A stretch of DNA of 64,000 nucleotides from Phytophthora sp. 'mugwort'. Lineage: Eukaryota > Oomycota > Peronosporomycetes > Peronosporales > Peronosporaceae. Below, one piece after another: positions 10,741 through 22,416 of this stretch. Under the pieces are notes generated by a model. It did no database searches. It was not told the DNA's origin and worked only from the letters and a program-made list of their open reading frames with translations. Both the position numbers and the translations under genes were made by a program. The first letter of the stretch is position 1. Every line of letters begins with the position of its first letter. The stretch is from the NCBI GenBank assembly GCA_033558025.1, contig JAUCEF010000011.1, positions 2,604,001-2,668,000 on the forward strand, read 5' to 3'.

Positions 10741-11496
10741 TCAAGGCAGTAGCTCATCAAACTCGCCTCCACTTGTATCCGAGGCATTTGCTCTAGCATT
10801 TGCCTGAAAAATAGCAACAGGATATGCCGCCTTCTGTTCAACATTGATCTTTGCACACAATTCGTGGATAGCGTCATTATTTCCCACGTGAAATTCGTCA
10901 GCCCTGTCGTTGCTGTCTGAGCCAGAGAATGACGGTGATCGTCTACGGCGCTTTTCATCAGAGCCATTCTCCAGTCGGCGTCGCTTCTGCTCTAGTTTGT
11001 CCTTCTTCTGCGGTTTCTTCCTTCTCACCTCCATCAATTTCTTGTAAAACAACTTTTCGGCGCATGCACTGCACGCTCGCACCTTGACCAAGCACCGTTT
11101 CCGCTCTCCAAGCTCCATGTACACGAATAACAGCTCGTAGCTCTGCAGCCCCGCTCGCATTTCGCAGCGCTTATTACCGCATGAAAACTGTCCTTTTCCC
11201 GCTATGACCTCCATCTCTGTGCGCCAGCGGAGTCCGATCTTGCCTTCCTTGTAGCGGGAGAGATCGGCCAACGCGTACTCTCGGAAGAGCTTTCGGTAGT
11301 AACGCACACTCATGCGGACCTGCCAATCCGTCTCGCCCTGCTCAGCGTCGACCTCATCGTCGCGAATGAACTGGAACTTCTGCTTGAGCACGGCCAAGTC
11401 ATTCTGAAACACTTGTCGATCATTGCGGGATGTTATGGAGCTGGTATCTCTGTCGAAGCTGTTGCTACGGCCCGTGGAGGCCGCGTACTGCTGCAT
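10741..11496 (-). CDS. FRA10AC1: FRA10AC1 homologue (spliceosome-associated nuclear protein)
   Basis: A single exon of 251 codons starting at ATG 11496. The core at about residues 62-160 carries the family hallmarks YYRKLFREYALADLSRYKEG, IGLRWRTEMEVIAGKGQFSC and CLVKVRACSACAEKL. Two Cys pairs (CGNKRC and CSAC) suggest a small zinc-binding fold. The C-terminal third is Lys/Arg-rich (RRKKPQKKDKLEQKRRR) followed by a Ser-rich low-complexity tail, consistent with nuclear localisation. In animals this protein is found with the catalytic spliceosome; that role here is by homology. Stop codon 92 bp from the convergent beta-hydroxylase. No frameshift or unusual composition. Confidence 0.92.
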   Translation of the reverse strand: MQQYAASTGRSNSFDRDTSSITSRNDRQVFQNDLAVLKQKFQFIRDDEVDAEQGETDWQVRMSVRYYRKLFREYALADLSRYKEGKIGLRWRTEMEVIAGKGQFSCGNKRCEMRAGLQSYELLFVYMELGERKRCLVKVRACSACAEKLFYKKLMEVRRKKPQKKDKLEQKRRRLENGSDEKRRRRSPSFSGSDSNDRADEFHVGNNDAIHELCAKINVEQKAAYPVAIFQANARANASDTSGGEFDELLP

Positions 11497-12412
11497 TAGC
11501 TGCTGATGACTGCGGTTACACGCATAATTCTCGTTAGTGGCGTGGTGTTAAAGAGTGCAAGCGTACGACAGATATATGCGGTAGCGGAGGATATGAGGAG
11601 AGGCATGGAAGACGGATTTTACCGGTGAAGCATGCTGTCTGAGCTATGGGAGTTGGCAGCAGTATCAGCTAGCGTCATGGGCTATTTATCTCACAAACTG
11701 TAATAGTTGCAGGCATAACTTAATTATATTTTACGTGTACTAAAATGCAGAATTTTATAACCAATCAGCACCACCAAATTACAGACAAACAAAACTTTTC
11801 GCAGTTTGTAAATATTGCCGCTTGTCGTCCTGACCGAGTTTGTCATCGAAGCTACATTTGTGAAGCATTTATTTCAGCTCACTTAGAAGCGGCTCCCTAT
11901 GCACGCTGCGTGAAAACTCAAGGCCTTTGTCCTCTTTCGATTTGCTGTTGACTATGGGATTCCGTTTTACCGAGTCAAACAAGGGGGTCAACAACGACGG
12001 TATCCCGCGCGACAGTCCGAGTCGCCGACATGAGGAACTTTGCAATACAATTACTAAGTAAAATACGTGTTATATTAATTGGAACACTTGCATTTACACC
12101 ATAGCGCTTTGAAAAATTACACCAGCGCTACCAACAAAGTCTTCTTCGATTACAAGTGCAAATGCATCTAGCTGTTCAAGTTGAGCGATAACTGCAGAGA
12201 CGGAAGCTTGTACCTCAGCATCACCCCTTCTATCTCGTAGCTAGCAAGGGCAGTCCTTGCACCGTCAATTTACACTTTTTATAGCAGCCGCGATCGTGAT
12301 CGATGGCAACTCCTGCCAAGCCGAAACAACCCACTTCACAATAGTCGAGCGCTGCGACACCGGCATTGTAAACTTGTCGTCAAAACTGCTAGCTGTAAGC
12401 AGACGGAGCTTC
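11497..12412. other. Intergenic upstream of the FRA10AC1 homologue
   Basis: About 0.9 kb without a recognisable gene. 11690-11830 is AT-rich. The promoter of the minus-strand FRA10AC1 gene must lie in the first few hundred bases but shows no motif that I would defend. The part beyond 12257 is probably the edge of the pogo relic. Confidence 0.4.
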
Positions 12413-13239
12413 TCACGGAAAACCCCGCCCAGGCTTGACGCATCGGTCCTTCATTGGCTTAATACAAACGGCATCGGCGGGCTTGCACAGCCATGCCAGC
12501 CCGGCAGTCACTTTGTGAAGGATTTCACCCAGCGAGCGAACATATTCCACCACACCACCTACCCAACGGTCACTAAAATCATCGAGGGGTAGCATTACCG
12601 GAGGGCTGAGCGGGCCCCGGTGCCAAAAATGGAAGCGTAAGAACTCGAAGTCATTTCGCCAATTCACCATACACCTGGTTACCGTAAATCCGGACATGAT
12701 CTTTTTGTAAAGTTGTATCTTCTTTTCCTACGTGACGCCAAAACCGTGGCGAATACGTGCGTTTTCAACACGGACTTGAGGCCCCATAGATAACTTTGAT
12801 TCAGAATCAGGAACAGGGTGTATTGTTTCCGCCAGAGGCACCTACAAACATTGCCGTGATGCGCTCCTTCTCCCTTTTTACAGCTTTCCACCTATACCGG
12901 ATTAGAGCCTATAGGTGCTAGAGCAGTTCGAGGGAGCATCTAAAACAAATACGCCGGTCTGATCGGCATTGTAGATCCTCGTAACACCAGCCACATATGT
13001 CTGGTGCCAGACCTCCCCCTAGCAAACTTGGCCGCTCGTTGAGCCGCCTCGGGTAGTGTCTCTTGTCCGAAGCGAGTTCGGCCGCGAAGACCGTCTGTGG
13101 CGCCTAGTGTAAATCCTCGACGCCACTGCCACAACGCCGAATAGTGCTCAGGCGAAAGACAAGCTGCTCGAGCAATCTCAAGTGTCCGCAACTTCAGCAT
13201 GATGGCCGAAACACGGAACTCCTCACGGGCGAAAATCAT
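12413..13239 (-). pseudogene. pogo-like (DDE_1) transposase relic, unit P1
   Basis: Reading downward from 13239, the N-terminal helix-turn-helix-like part contains LSPEHYSALWQWRRGF and a later stretch ending TRHMW. At 12940-12970 another frame gives RIYNADQTGVFVLDAPSN, the first-Asp block of pogo/Tigger transposases. At 12500-12600 LPLDDFSDRWVGGVVEYV and WLCKPADAVCIKPMKDR match the second-Asp and following QPxD-type blocks. Frames change at least three times and stops occur at about 12905-12920. The same catalytic blocks recur in pogo relics at 23.8, 45.5 and 57.1 kb. Confidence 0.75.
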
Positions 13240-13463
13240 TTACTCACTTGAGTATACGCTGGTCCACCTCGATAGGTAGGACGAGACCCAGACCACGAGC
13301 CTCGTATGTGCTTGAGTAGCCTGTCGTCTACGCTGCGCATGTCGACCAAGGGCATCGCGCTGGGCTAGCTACTTGTAGACCAGCTTAGCCTTGTTCTCTC
13401 TTTTGATGCCACTAAGACCATCGAAAATCGGTCGAGTGTATCGTTCATGTTGGTTGCGTCGAA
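13240..13463. other. Spacer between pogo and Copia relics
   Basis: No gene identified. It may include upstream parts of the Copia reverse transcriptase too decayed to read. Confidence 0.3.
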
Positions 13464-14843
13464 GTGCCGGATACCTTGCATCTTGAACACAACCGTGTAT
13501 TAATGCCGTGGAAACCGCCATTGTTGACGGCCGCGACATCGCTCCGCAAGGCAACAAAGATCGCTCGTGAGCGCGATCTGGAAGACGAAGTGTTTGACGT
13601 ACCAACCGCTTACTGCCAGGCCGACCTCGACGTTACATTGACCTAGAATTCCCACGGGGGTGTCGTGGCGAAGATGACAGCATCATGGATCTAGTGGCGC
13701 AAGAAGGACTGAGCACGGATGGGCGTGGATCATGCAGCTCGTGAAAGGCCGATATGGCCTGAAGCAGTCAGGCCGTATGAGGAACAAAAAGATCGACATC
13801 AAGCTTAGGGCGCAAAGACTTGTTCCCAGGAATACCGACACGTGCTCTACTATGCCAAGGCACAGGTAACAATTCATATTGGTCCTGTTATACGTAGACG
13901 ACACTCATGTCCCACAACTGGAAGACGAAGCGCGACAAGATTGTCTCTGAACTTGAACGAGACTACAAGATCAAGAAACTGGGGCGACTGTAGCAATTTC
14001 TCGGATGCAGTTTAAAAACGCGTGAAAGGAAAGGGTACGTTCATTTGACAATCACGATATGTTAACGGACTGCTGCGTCGTTTTGATGCCGACACAGGGC
14101 CCGGTGCATCCATCCCAATGGTCCCAAGGACCCGCCTGGTGCGTGGAGACACGGGCAACGCAGTTAGTGTCACCTGCTTCAATCAGATCATAGGCGGCCT
14201 TCTATACTGACGACATGCATGCCACCGAACCTCGTCTTCACGGTGAATTGACTGGCTCAGCACAGCGACAACCCAAACGAACAGCACTAGGAAGCTGTAC
14301 GGCAAACACTGGCTAACGTCAAGCAGACTACCGACTTTGGTCTGTGGTTCCAGAGAGAAGAAGACGAAATCGTGCTCTGGATAGATGCCGAGTGGGCCAA
14401 CGACACTGAAACCCGCAAGTCTATCTCAGGCTGTTTACTCACTCGGTGGGACTCACCAAGCGCCTGGAGCAGCAGGCAACAGACTGTGGTGGCCCTAGCG
14501 ACCACCATCGCAGAGATCGTCGCAGAGGCAACGGGGATGCTCGAAGCCGACCGCCTAGTACACCCCATAAAGGAAACCGGGCTCAAAGCGGCAATGCCGG
14601 TGGATCTACCCATCGACAACAAGCCAGCAATGCACCTCCGCAGGAACTCATATTCGACTAGTCGGACAAGCATGTAGATGTGAATTCCATCTTACCCGAG
14701 AGAAGATCCAGATTGGGGAATACGACGTTACGTACGTGGCTAGCAAGGAAATGGCCGCGGATATCCTGACAAAAGCGCTGCCGCGCCCGCCGTTTGAGTA
14801 CTTGCGCAAGCGCTTGGGCGTCCGCCGTAACAAATTCCTCTAG
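13464..14843 (+). pseudogene. Ty1/Copia pol relic, unit C1 (reverse transcriptase and RNase H)
   Basis: Reverse transcriptase begins with DEVFDVPTAYCQADLDVTL (13580-13640). The catalytic YVDD box is at 13891-13902, followed by ELERDYKIKKLG and QFLGCSL (13945-14010). RNase H is the best-preserved piece (14372-14640), with LWIDAEWANDTETRKSISG and SSRQQTVVALATT; the Asp of IDAEW is the first catalytic acid. The conserved C-terminus IGEYDVTYVASKEMAADIL and ALPRPPFEYLRKRLGV runs to about 14840. Many stops and frameshifts separate these parts. Gag, protease and integrase are not seen upstream. A purine-rich tract and a TGTTGGAA LTR start follow at once (14863). Confidence 0.88.
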
Positions 14844-14854
14844 ACTCACGATCA

Positions 14855-15329
14855 TGGGGAAGTGTTGGAATTTGGAGATCGCGAGTCCCGAGATCAAGTC
14901 ATCAAGATCCAAAGAAGTGGTACGCGTTCCTGCAGAATATTGAGGTAGGACAAGGCCCAACAGGGTGACACGCGAAACTAAACCGAATCCAACTCACTTC
15001 CGTTCTTGTATTGAACCCCACAAGCCTTCTCTAGCGTCTCCGCTTCGATTTCGAACAGGTTGTGCACATTTCTGGCCACGTTTTGATCTTGACGTACCCA
15101 ATCCACCGTTTTGCGGAACTCAAGCGAACTGGAGGATCTCCTGAGCCCTGAACCTCACCAAGTGTATCAAGCTGTGAGATCGTCTTACCCAAAAGAGGTT
15201 CAACTATTTGGGCTTCTTTCATCGACAACCGAGGCGAAGTTCCGCAACTTTAAACAGAGCAATCTGTGTCGCATCACGCCGAAAGTGTGATGGCGTGGTA
15301 AACGTCTGGACATGTAAAACAAACAATAT
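14855..15329 (+). mobile_element. Presumed 3' LTR of Copia C1 (left border only) and spacer
   Basis: After the RNase H C-terminus the sequence runs through the purine-rich GGGGAAG (polypurine tract) into TGTTGGAATTTGG at 14863, the usual start of a Copia LTR. The right border is not defined and no matching 5' LTR is present. Open frames on the minus strand here (for example 15031-15228) have no recognisable motif. Confidence 0.5.
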
Positions 15330-16824
15330 CACGTGCATGGCGCGGTAGCTCGCCAAATAATGTCAATACCATTTCCAGCCGAAGGAAAACACTTGTATAT
15401 GTCGACGGACTCGTGTGCCGAATGGTGCCACGTAAACATTTGGCAGGCGATAATGGAACGATTTCATTGTCGCTTGGCGCGCTCTAAGCAGTATGTGCTC
15501 AGCACGTCTGCCAGTGCATCTAGCTCATTCGCAAAATCGTCACGATGTATTCGCAAATCTTGTGTTCCAACATTGTGCATCAAATTGCGAAGGACGCATG
15601 CCTGCTGCATGAGCACTACTCCCAAACATTGATCCATGCTCGTTGTCGTGCCAATGAGTTGCTTGTACTAATTTCACGCAGCCTCAATTATGTTAGTCGT
15701 GTTGTTTCCGACCGAAAATCGATTTCCACGTCCGTAATTGCTCCATCGACGGCTGCAACTGTCCCAATCTCGCTGAAAGTACTCAACCAGAGGAGTCGAG
15801 ATTCTTGACTCGCACCTAATAAACTGGGTTCGTCGTCCGCAGTACGTTCATGCGAGGAAGCATACATCATACTGCGAAAGCGACGTTCAGTCTCTGGCCG
15901 GTGAGATAGGGGCACAAAATATAGACTGCCCAGCATTCGTCGAACATAGCGAAGGGCATGAAATTGACACAGAAAAAATCTGGTAACACGTACGCCACAT
16001 GGTTAGGTACAATTCATACCAACTAGGCTCCGGTAGTACGTACCTCTGCGTCGGGGATGAAGGATTTTAAAGCGGCCATCTCGGCGAAGTCTTTGTCTCT
16101 CACGAGTGGTTCCACTTTAGTCCACGATGTGTTTTTTCTTTCTTAAAGTATTACAGTACTTCTGTCAGCATTCCGTCTGCTGGTTGATACACAAGAAATC
16201 CAGAACGGAAACGCCCCGTCCTGTCGTGACAATAACAATTACACTTCCTGTAATATACATCAGACGCGCCTTAGCTTGGATTATAGAAGTTGCGCAATTT
16301 TTGCATTCACCGAGGTAGTATCCAATGTTATTAATGCTGTGCGTCCCGTCCAGCACAATACTGTACCCCCGTCGCTTGAAAATTTCCTTTTGAGCTGCGC
16401 TTTGCACCACAATGCCAGACGTGAGGTCCCAATCGTCCTGGATCAGAAGGCAGCTATTCTCTTCTTCTTCAGCAAAGCCTGAAATCAGATCTCTCAAACG
16501 CGCTTCCGTCATCGAGGCGCCCAGACGGGCGTTTATCAAATATCTAATTTTCTGCGACGTAAATGGCATATCTTTTGCACATAAGCGATTAGATAAAATT
16601 CGTGTGGACACTGCAAGACAAATAAATTCACGTACCCATTTTTCCGTTATCTGATTTGTGCTTGTGTTCATTTCCGTGATTGCATCGAGCTGCTCCAGAA
16701 GACTCTCTGAAGAAAGTTTCAGCACTTGTGCGCGAGTGAACGAAATGGAAAGTAAACATGTATTCGGGCTGAGAGACTTACCGTGGTTGCTCCTGCTTCT
16801 CCTGCCACTAGAATCTTCCTGCAC
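15330..16824 (-). pseudogene. MULE transposase relic, unit M2
   Basis: The longest open part (16165-16824, 219 codons) holds a helical N-terminal region (about residues 35-125) and the catalytic start YSIVLDGTHSINNIGYYLG with the first Asp, then TTGRGVSVLDFLCINQQ. Further down, in other frames, come LVEYFQRDWDSCSRRW and NYGRGNRFSVGNNTTNIIEA (15700-15790), the block around the third catalytic acid of MULEs, and decayed C-terminal pieces to about 15330. No SWIM finger was read. The first segment looks recent but lies next to Copia LTR sequence, and the later half is heavily frameshifted. It differs from M1 in sequence and is a separate lineage. Confidence 0.78.
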
Positions 16825-16879
16825 AGCTTACCCACGAGAGGTACTTCAACCACAGCTCCTCTGACTACAGCTTCCAACA
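16825..16879 (-). mobile_element. LTR start of Copia C2 (minus orientation)
   Basis: On the minus strand the sequence after the Copia RNase H end runs through CACAGGGAAGTAG into TGTTGGAAGC starting at 16879. This is the same opening as the Copia LTRs at 14863 and 23058. The far LTR end is not resolved and appears to run into the MULE M2 reading frame. Confidence 0.45.
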
Positions 16880-16898
16880 CTACTTCCCTGTGCTGCGA

Positions 16899-16942
16899 AG
16901 ATCTAGTCGCCTCGGATCTGTTGGTCGGAGGCGACTAGATCT
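16899..16942. repeat. Perfect 15-bp hairpin
   Basis: AGATCTAGTCGCCTC (16899-16913) and its exact complement (16928-16942) flank a 14-nt loop, just before the Copia C2 LTR start on the minus strand. Confidence 0.7.
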
Positions 16943-19250
16943 CGCAATGCCAGCACTCTCTCGCTCGACAATGCTTTCGTTAGTAGATCCTCAACATCTC
17001 CTTGCTTCCGACGTATGCTGGCACCATAACTCCTTTCTCCATGTAGTCTCGAAGGAACTTAATCCTTATATCGATATGTTTGGCTCTCGACGAGCTCACG
17101 TCGTTGGTCAACTGCTTCATCGCCACCTGATTAGTCATCTTCATCTCGATTGGATTTCGACACGCAGCCCAATCTCTTTGAAAAGCTCATTTAGCAAAGT
17201 ATATCTTGCCCGCCGATCGACGCCGCCACGAACTCTACTTCTGCAGTAGCCAGTGCAACTGCTGTCTGCTTCTTGCATTGCCAGTCGACTTTCATCCCTT
17301 AAACCTGTACAATCACGCCGCTTACCGGCTTGCGATCTTTAACTTCACCAGCGAAATCAGCATCGGCCCAGCAGCACAATTTGACCTCAGCAATTTCTGT
17401 CGCGTCTTCCAGCAGCCGCAACTTCAAATCACGAGTTCCACTCACGTACCGCGCAACTCGCTTCGCCAACTTCTAGTCCTGAAGTGTCGGAGAATGAGTT
17501 CTCCTCGTAGCGCGATGAACAGCAAACATAATGTCCGGTCTACTGCCACGCCATAGTAGACGGCCGACCAAGGACTTAGAATCCTTCACGGTGGAATCTT
17601 GGGATCGGCTCCAGCTATTACTGGCTGCAGTTCACAGCTCCTATCGCTAGTCGATCCGCTTGTTCCGATAGGCAATCTCACGCTGTTGTCATTCTCCAGT
17701 CCGTACGCGGCCAACATCTCGATGATAGCGTGTTCCTGATCCACCATGTATCCCTGCTGCTCGTCAAATTGGATCCGCATGCCTAGGAAAATTTCTACTC
17801 GTCCTAAGTCTTTAAGCTTCAACACCGTCATATCAGCAAATAATGCATCGACCTTCCGACGTGGCCGTCACCAACAGATCGGCCACATAAGTGCCGACAA
17901 TAGTAATCCCATCGCCATTAGTTTCACATACATGCACGGATCTGTCAGCCACTGAGAAAACCCAAGGCCAAGCAGCGTTTTGTGCAGCAATTTCCGCCAC
18001 AACCTTTCCGCCTGCTGGAGCCCGTACAGGCTCTATCCGAGCAGCAATCCCAGCTCGCTGACATCTTCAACGTCAATCTCTGCTAGTTCTTCGGCAGTGA
18101 ATTCCATCCCATCAGGAGTAAGCAGAAAATATACTAACCTTCCTCAATTGGGGCATTTACGTACGCATTGGTACGTTTCCATGCCGAGTCGGTACGCCCC
18201 AAATCCTCCCAATAGTCAGCACAACTTTGCCGCTGGGCAACTCCATCACAGCAGCGAAAGTCAGTAGGTAATCAACTCCGAATTCCTTCTCGTTTCTGCA
18301 GGCTACTTGCCGTGTTATACCGCTGGATCTTCGCCTTCGCCGTTCCGCTTCTTATACATCCATTTCGTGTGCAATCTCGCAACACTCGGTGGAACCTTGA
18401 CCACCTTCTACGTGTTAGAATCCTCCAAAGAGGCGAGTTTCTCGCTCTCTGTGCATTTGCGTGCCGCAGCGAAGTTTGCAGGCTCTTTGTCATTACTGTG
18501 CTCGTAGACTGGCTGCCAGTGCTCCTTCCGACCCTCGGTCACTTGAGTCAGCTTCACCATCAGCTTCTCTACGGCGTCTCGATTTTCTCCTTTTCCGCTT
18601 TGATCGCCTCAGCTTTGGTTCTTCCGCTGTGATGGTTGATCAGTGTTTCCCCGATTCGACTGACTGCTCCGAGCTTGTCGCGGTGGTCTCGTGGGCAGGT
18701 GCAACGCCTACCGATGACTCGGTTTCCTCCTCCATGCCAATTGTCGCCAGATATGATCCCTGTCGTTAGCGGCCAGCGTGTCAATGTTAGTGACATGGCG
18801 AGTGGCAATCACTTTGCGTTCTTGTGGCAAATACATGTGATACCCCTTGGTTTCCTTGCTCTTGCCGACTATTTTTCCTGGCTGTGACCTCTTCTTGAGA
18901 TTCTCCTTGTTCGTGTCCACAAACACCCGCTCAAGATGACCCAAAAACGACGATATCTTACAAGCTTGGATCACGACCCGTCAGCATTTCCAGAGGCGAT
19001 TTGCGGCCTTCGTTCGCCCTGGTTGGGCTGCGATTCAAGATGTAAGCTGTATATTCCGCAGCATCACCCCAGAAACGGAGCGGTAACACCTACGCAAACA
19101 CCAGACAGCGCACCATGTTCATCACGGGATGGTGCATGCGTTCGGCATTACCATTTGCTGCTTGATTCCTGACCTCACGCTTTTGCCGGGCCACCCTGAC
19201 TTCCTGCAGAACACGTCTACATTTTGTACTCAGCACAAGTCTCGTCTATC
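16930..19250 (-). pseudogene. Ty1/Copia pol relic, unit C2 (integrase, RT, RNase H)
   Basis: Minus-strand order from 19250 down: an integrase core with LPLRFWGDAAEYTAYILNR (about 19030-19090), then the post-integrase region KRSQPGKIVGKSKETKGYH (18830-18890). The reverse transcriptase end LKDLGRVEIFLGMRIQF (17770-17822) is in the best open piece (17586-17831). RNase H follows with KKQTAVALATAEVEFVAA (17220-17290), and the C-terminal FLRDYMEKGVMVPAYVGSKE is near 17000-17060. Stops and frameshifts are frequent. Integrase N-terminus, protease and Gag are missing; the sequence beyond 19250 belongs to a different relic. Confidence 0.85.
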
Positions 19251-19279
19251 ATGCTAAGTATTTACAGATAACCCTATCA

Positions 19280-19882
19280 GCAGATCACGCTTTACGCCCA
19301 ACACATGTACGAACAAATCCGGCCGAAGCTGAAAGAGCAACTAGAAGTGGGCGACTCTATGTGCATGCAGCCCATAGGGATTCCTCTATACATATAGTTA
19401 TATAAGAAGCTTGATTAGAAGCAGGAGTCGCTCGATGCGCTACCCACTAAGCCGGAGGAACAAATAGAGATATTTTGAAAAAGAAAGGGTTGCTGCACAT
19501 CGAGATCTATTCCGTGAAATGTTTAATGGCTTGCTTAGCGAGGTCGGCATCCATGATACCCCAGCAAGGGCTACCACTGCAACCCCCGCTACACTGACAC
19601 GCTCGTATCATATAAATGGCGGAAACTTTCGTGTGTTGCCCAGAAAAGTTAATTTACCGAGCATTCACCCGCAATGTGCATGAATGCTTTGGTGGTTTGA
19701 CAATCCAAACCTCAACTATGCGGCATACATGCGGATTCCGTCTGACGATTTAGCTACACCACAATAGAAGGCAATCTTGTCAGAGTTGGTCGATTATGAT
19801 GCGGCACATTACCAATGGGATTGAAGTAAAGCTAAAAAAATCAATGTTATCCATCATCGATGGACCGTACGCTTCGAGTTGC
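19280..19882 (+). pseudogene. Unassigned coding relic next to the piggyBac element
   Basis: No single long frame remains, but translated pieces in shifting frames look protein-coding. YQQITLYAQHMYEQIRPKLK and VGDSMCMQPIGIPLYI lie at 19275-19400, with NGGNFRVLPRKVNLPSIHPQ and WWFDNPNLNYAAYMRIPSDD at 19615-19755, then ILSELVDYD to 19800. Composition is like that of other oomycete transposon ORFs, with aromatic-rich blocks, but I do not recognise the family. It ends just outside the TTAA that starts the piggyBac element, so it was probably there first. Confidence 0.4.
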
Positions 19883-20323
19883 TTAACCCTTTGAGACCGG
19901 AGATATAAAGGTCCAAAGAGAGCCACTAAGTTCACGAGTGCAATCAACTACTGGTCGAAACTAGCATGACAACCGTCGTGTAGAGTAGCACTTCGCAATG
20001 AGGCCCTTAGCGGGCCCCCTAGACAGCAATCTCCGACAGCTTCAACAAAGGCGAGGTGGGCGACATACTTGCCGCTGGGCACCCATGAATCCAGCCGCAC
20101 ATCACGCATTCGAAAATTTGACGAGAACCGCAGGGATACCACTTACTACTCACCGATGGACATCGAACCGCTATTGTCGGAATGAGACCAGTTCGCTGAC
20201 CACCCTTAGGACGAACGCGCGCATGGAGAGGAGAGTGATGAAGAGCAGGACTGCAATGCTGCAGTAAATCCCGATGAGGCTGACGTCGCGACGCTGAATC
20301 CTAATACAGCTGGCGAAGACGCT

Positions 20324-22136
20324 ATGAGCTCGGGTAGTCGTTATCTCGAGACGCTTGAGCACGACGGCGGAATCACGTTGCTACAGGAAGGCAAAACGAC
20401 GCGCGCGTATCAGGACAAGCGGAACTTCAGGCTGTTCGCACTTTTCTTTAGCCGCAAGGTGCGCAACACGCTGCTGCAATGGCTCAATCCACGTCTTCTT
20501 GACAATGGATTTCCTAGAATTATACTACATGAGCTCAACGCGTACATTGGAGTTGACCTTTGCAACTAGTTTGTGCCCGTTGAACCGCCTCCGCGATTAT
20601 TGGTCGACGAACGAGCTCTATGGCCAGCCGCTCTTCCAATCGACTATGCAGCGTGACCTGTTTTTTGGCATTCGTGCGGCGCTGACATTGCATCCGATAG
20701 ACACGGTGCCGGAAGAAGTCAAGGTCTGCGACCCACTTTGGCATTGCCGCAGCACTTTGAGCAACATTCTCAAGAAGTGTGCATCAATTGCCGTTCCAAA
20801 TGGGGTTTTGGCTCTTGACGAGAGTTCTATCTGCACTAAAGCTCATCTGCAGCGCGAATTTTAATCCTCTCCAAGCCAGACAAGTACGCGGTACGCTTTT
20901 ATGCTTTGGCTGACTGGAGACCACTGTACGTGCATGGCCTCTTCGATAATGGTAGTGGCAACATTACTGTCGCTGGGCCTAGAATGTACACCGTTGTGTT
21001 TCCAGAGTTACGAAGGGCTATGGCGACAATGTGCGAGAATAGCGGCTGGATGCGAAGAGCGCTACAGCACTCTGGGTGACAATGCTTTCTCTCCAGAACC
21101 AGAAACTCCCCTCTTCAAGTGGAAAGCGTGTCGTCGTCATGGATTCCTACTAGACACGCCATGGTTTGCGAAGCATGTGCTGGGTATGAGCTCTGGTGAA
21201 ATTCGCGTAATTGGGACGTGCGGACTGAACTACGTGGATGCGTTGTCGTGCCCTGCTGTCGAAGCAGCTATTTTGTCGCTGAAGGACGCTGTACATGGTT
21301 CATGGAAGTTAGTTGCGGCGCTTGACACAACTGAAAATATAAAGGAGCTTGAAAAGGCCCATAAAAAGCGTCAGCAGAGTTGCGAATGGCAGATAAGACA
21401 GTGTTTGTGGCACCACGTTTGCCGTTCCCCGCACGCCGGATGTATTGTGTTCCGCGATAAGACTGTGGTGGTGTTCTACACGAACGACCTTGCTGTGACA
21501 CCCTGCCAATGGGCTTGATGGCAGTACGTCAGAAGCGCAGACGTGTTGCCATGGGATGGGAATTGTTCAGCGGTGGACGGGAACGGAGATATTCCGCCGG
21601 ACTAATGTCTCCTATGCACGCATGTGTCTACAACAATTTCATGAACGCTGTTGATCGCTTTGATCAAATGCGTAGCACAAACCCCACGCGTAGGCGTGAA
21701 CGGAGGCTGAACAATTTTTCATACTGAGTTATTTTTCACGTGGCTACTCAATGTTGCGACCCACAACGCGCTGGCTATGCCTACAATTATCGTGGGCGAG
21801 CATGGAGTTGCTAAAACAGTTCGCGATGCAAAAGCGGAGATCGTCAAAAGGCTCGTAGCTGATCGGCAGCAACACATGCGGTCACTGAAGCAACGGCCAT
21901 CCATCGGGAGCCCATTGAAGACATAATCGGCAGTGACCCCTCTCGGCACATGCTCACGCGAAGCCGCGGAAAGGTGGTTTGTCTTCTGTGCTCGATACGA
22001 GTGGGGAAAATCGAGTGAAGTACCTGTACGCGAAGTCGATGCGGGTATCATGCTGAGTGGATCATGGCCGTGCATTACAAGTAAATGATGACCGAAAATG
22101 CGGCAGTCATGGAGGCGCTTGATGCTGTCATACTGA
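20324..22136 (+). pseudogene. piggyBac-like (DDE_Tnp_1_7) transposase relic
   Basis: Read across frames, the N-terminal part at 20324-20569 (RYLETLEHDGGITLLQEGK) is followed by a second frame to 20864 ending in LALDESSICTKAHLQREF, the first catalytic Asp block. Then come LILSKPDKYAVRFYALADW and YVHGLFDNGSGN (20870-20965), the second conserved Asp region. C-terminal blocks NNFMNAVDRFDQMRSTN (21630-21680) and VVCLLCSIRVGK (21975-22010) carry the conserved DxxDQ-like segment and the start of the Cys-rich tail. At least four frameshifts and several stops inactivate it. Confidence 0.82.
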
Positions 22137-22416
22137 CGAAAAACGGTATGCCTAAAAGAAAGACAAGACATCGCCAGAACTCCCGTATCATTGAGCCTCA
22201 CGAAATTGAACTACCACGACTTGTGCTCAAAGATCCATCTCCTAGAAAACAAAAGCGTGCACGTATAAGCCAGCAAGTTAGATACAACGCGAGAGTAAAT
22301 GTCAAAATAAGATGGTACCTGTGTGTGCTTCAGCCGTCCCAACGGGCTCTGATCTCTGTCATGACGCACTCTGGCACACGCACGAAGCGTGCCTTCACGA
22401 GGCTACCAAACTTTAG

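Noticed and set aside
15031..15228. Minus-strand 65-codon frame ending SKSKRRR
   Set aside because: Lies in presumed Copia LTR or spacer sequence with no recognisable motif.
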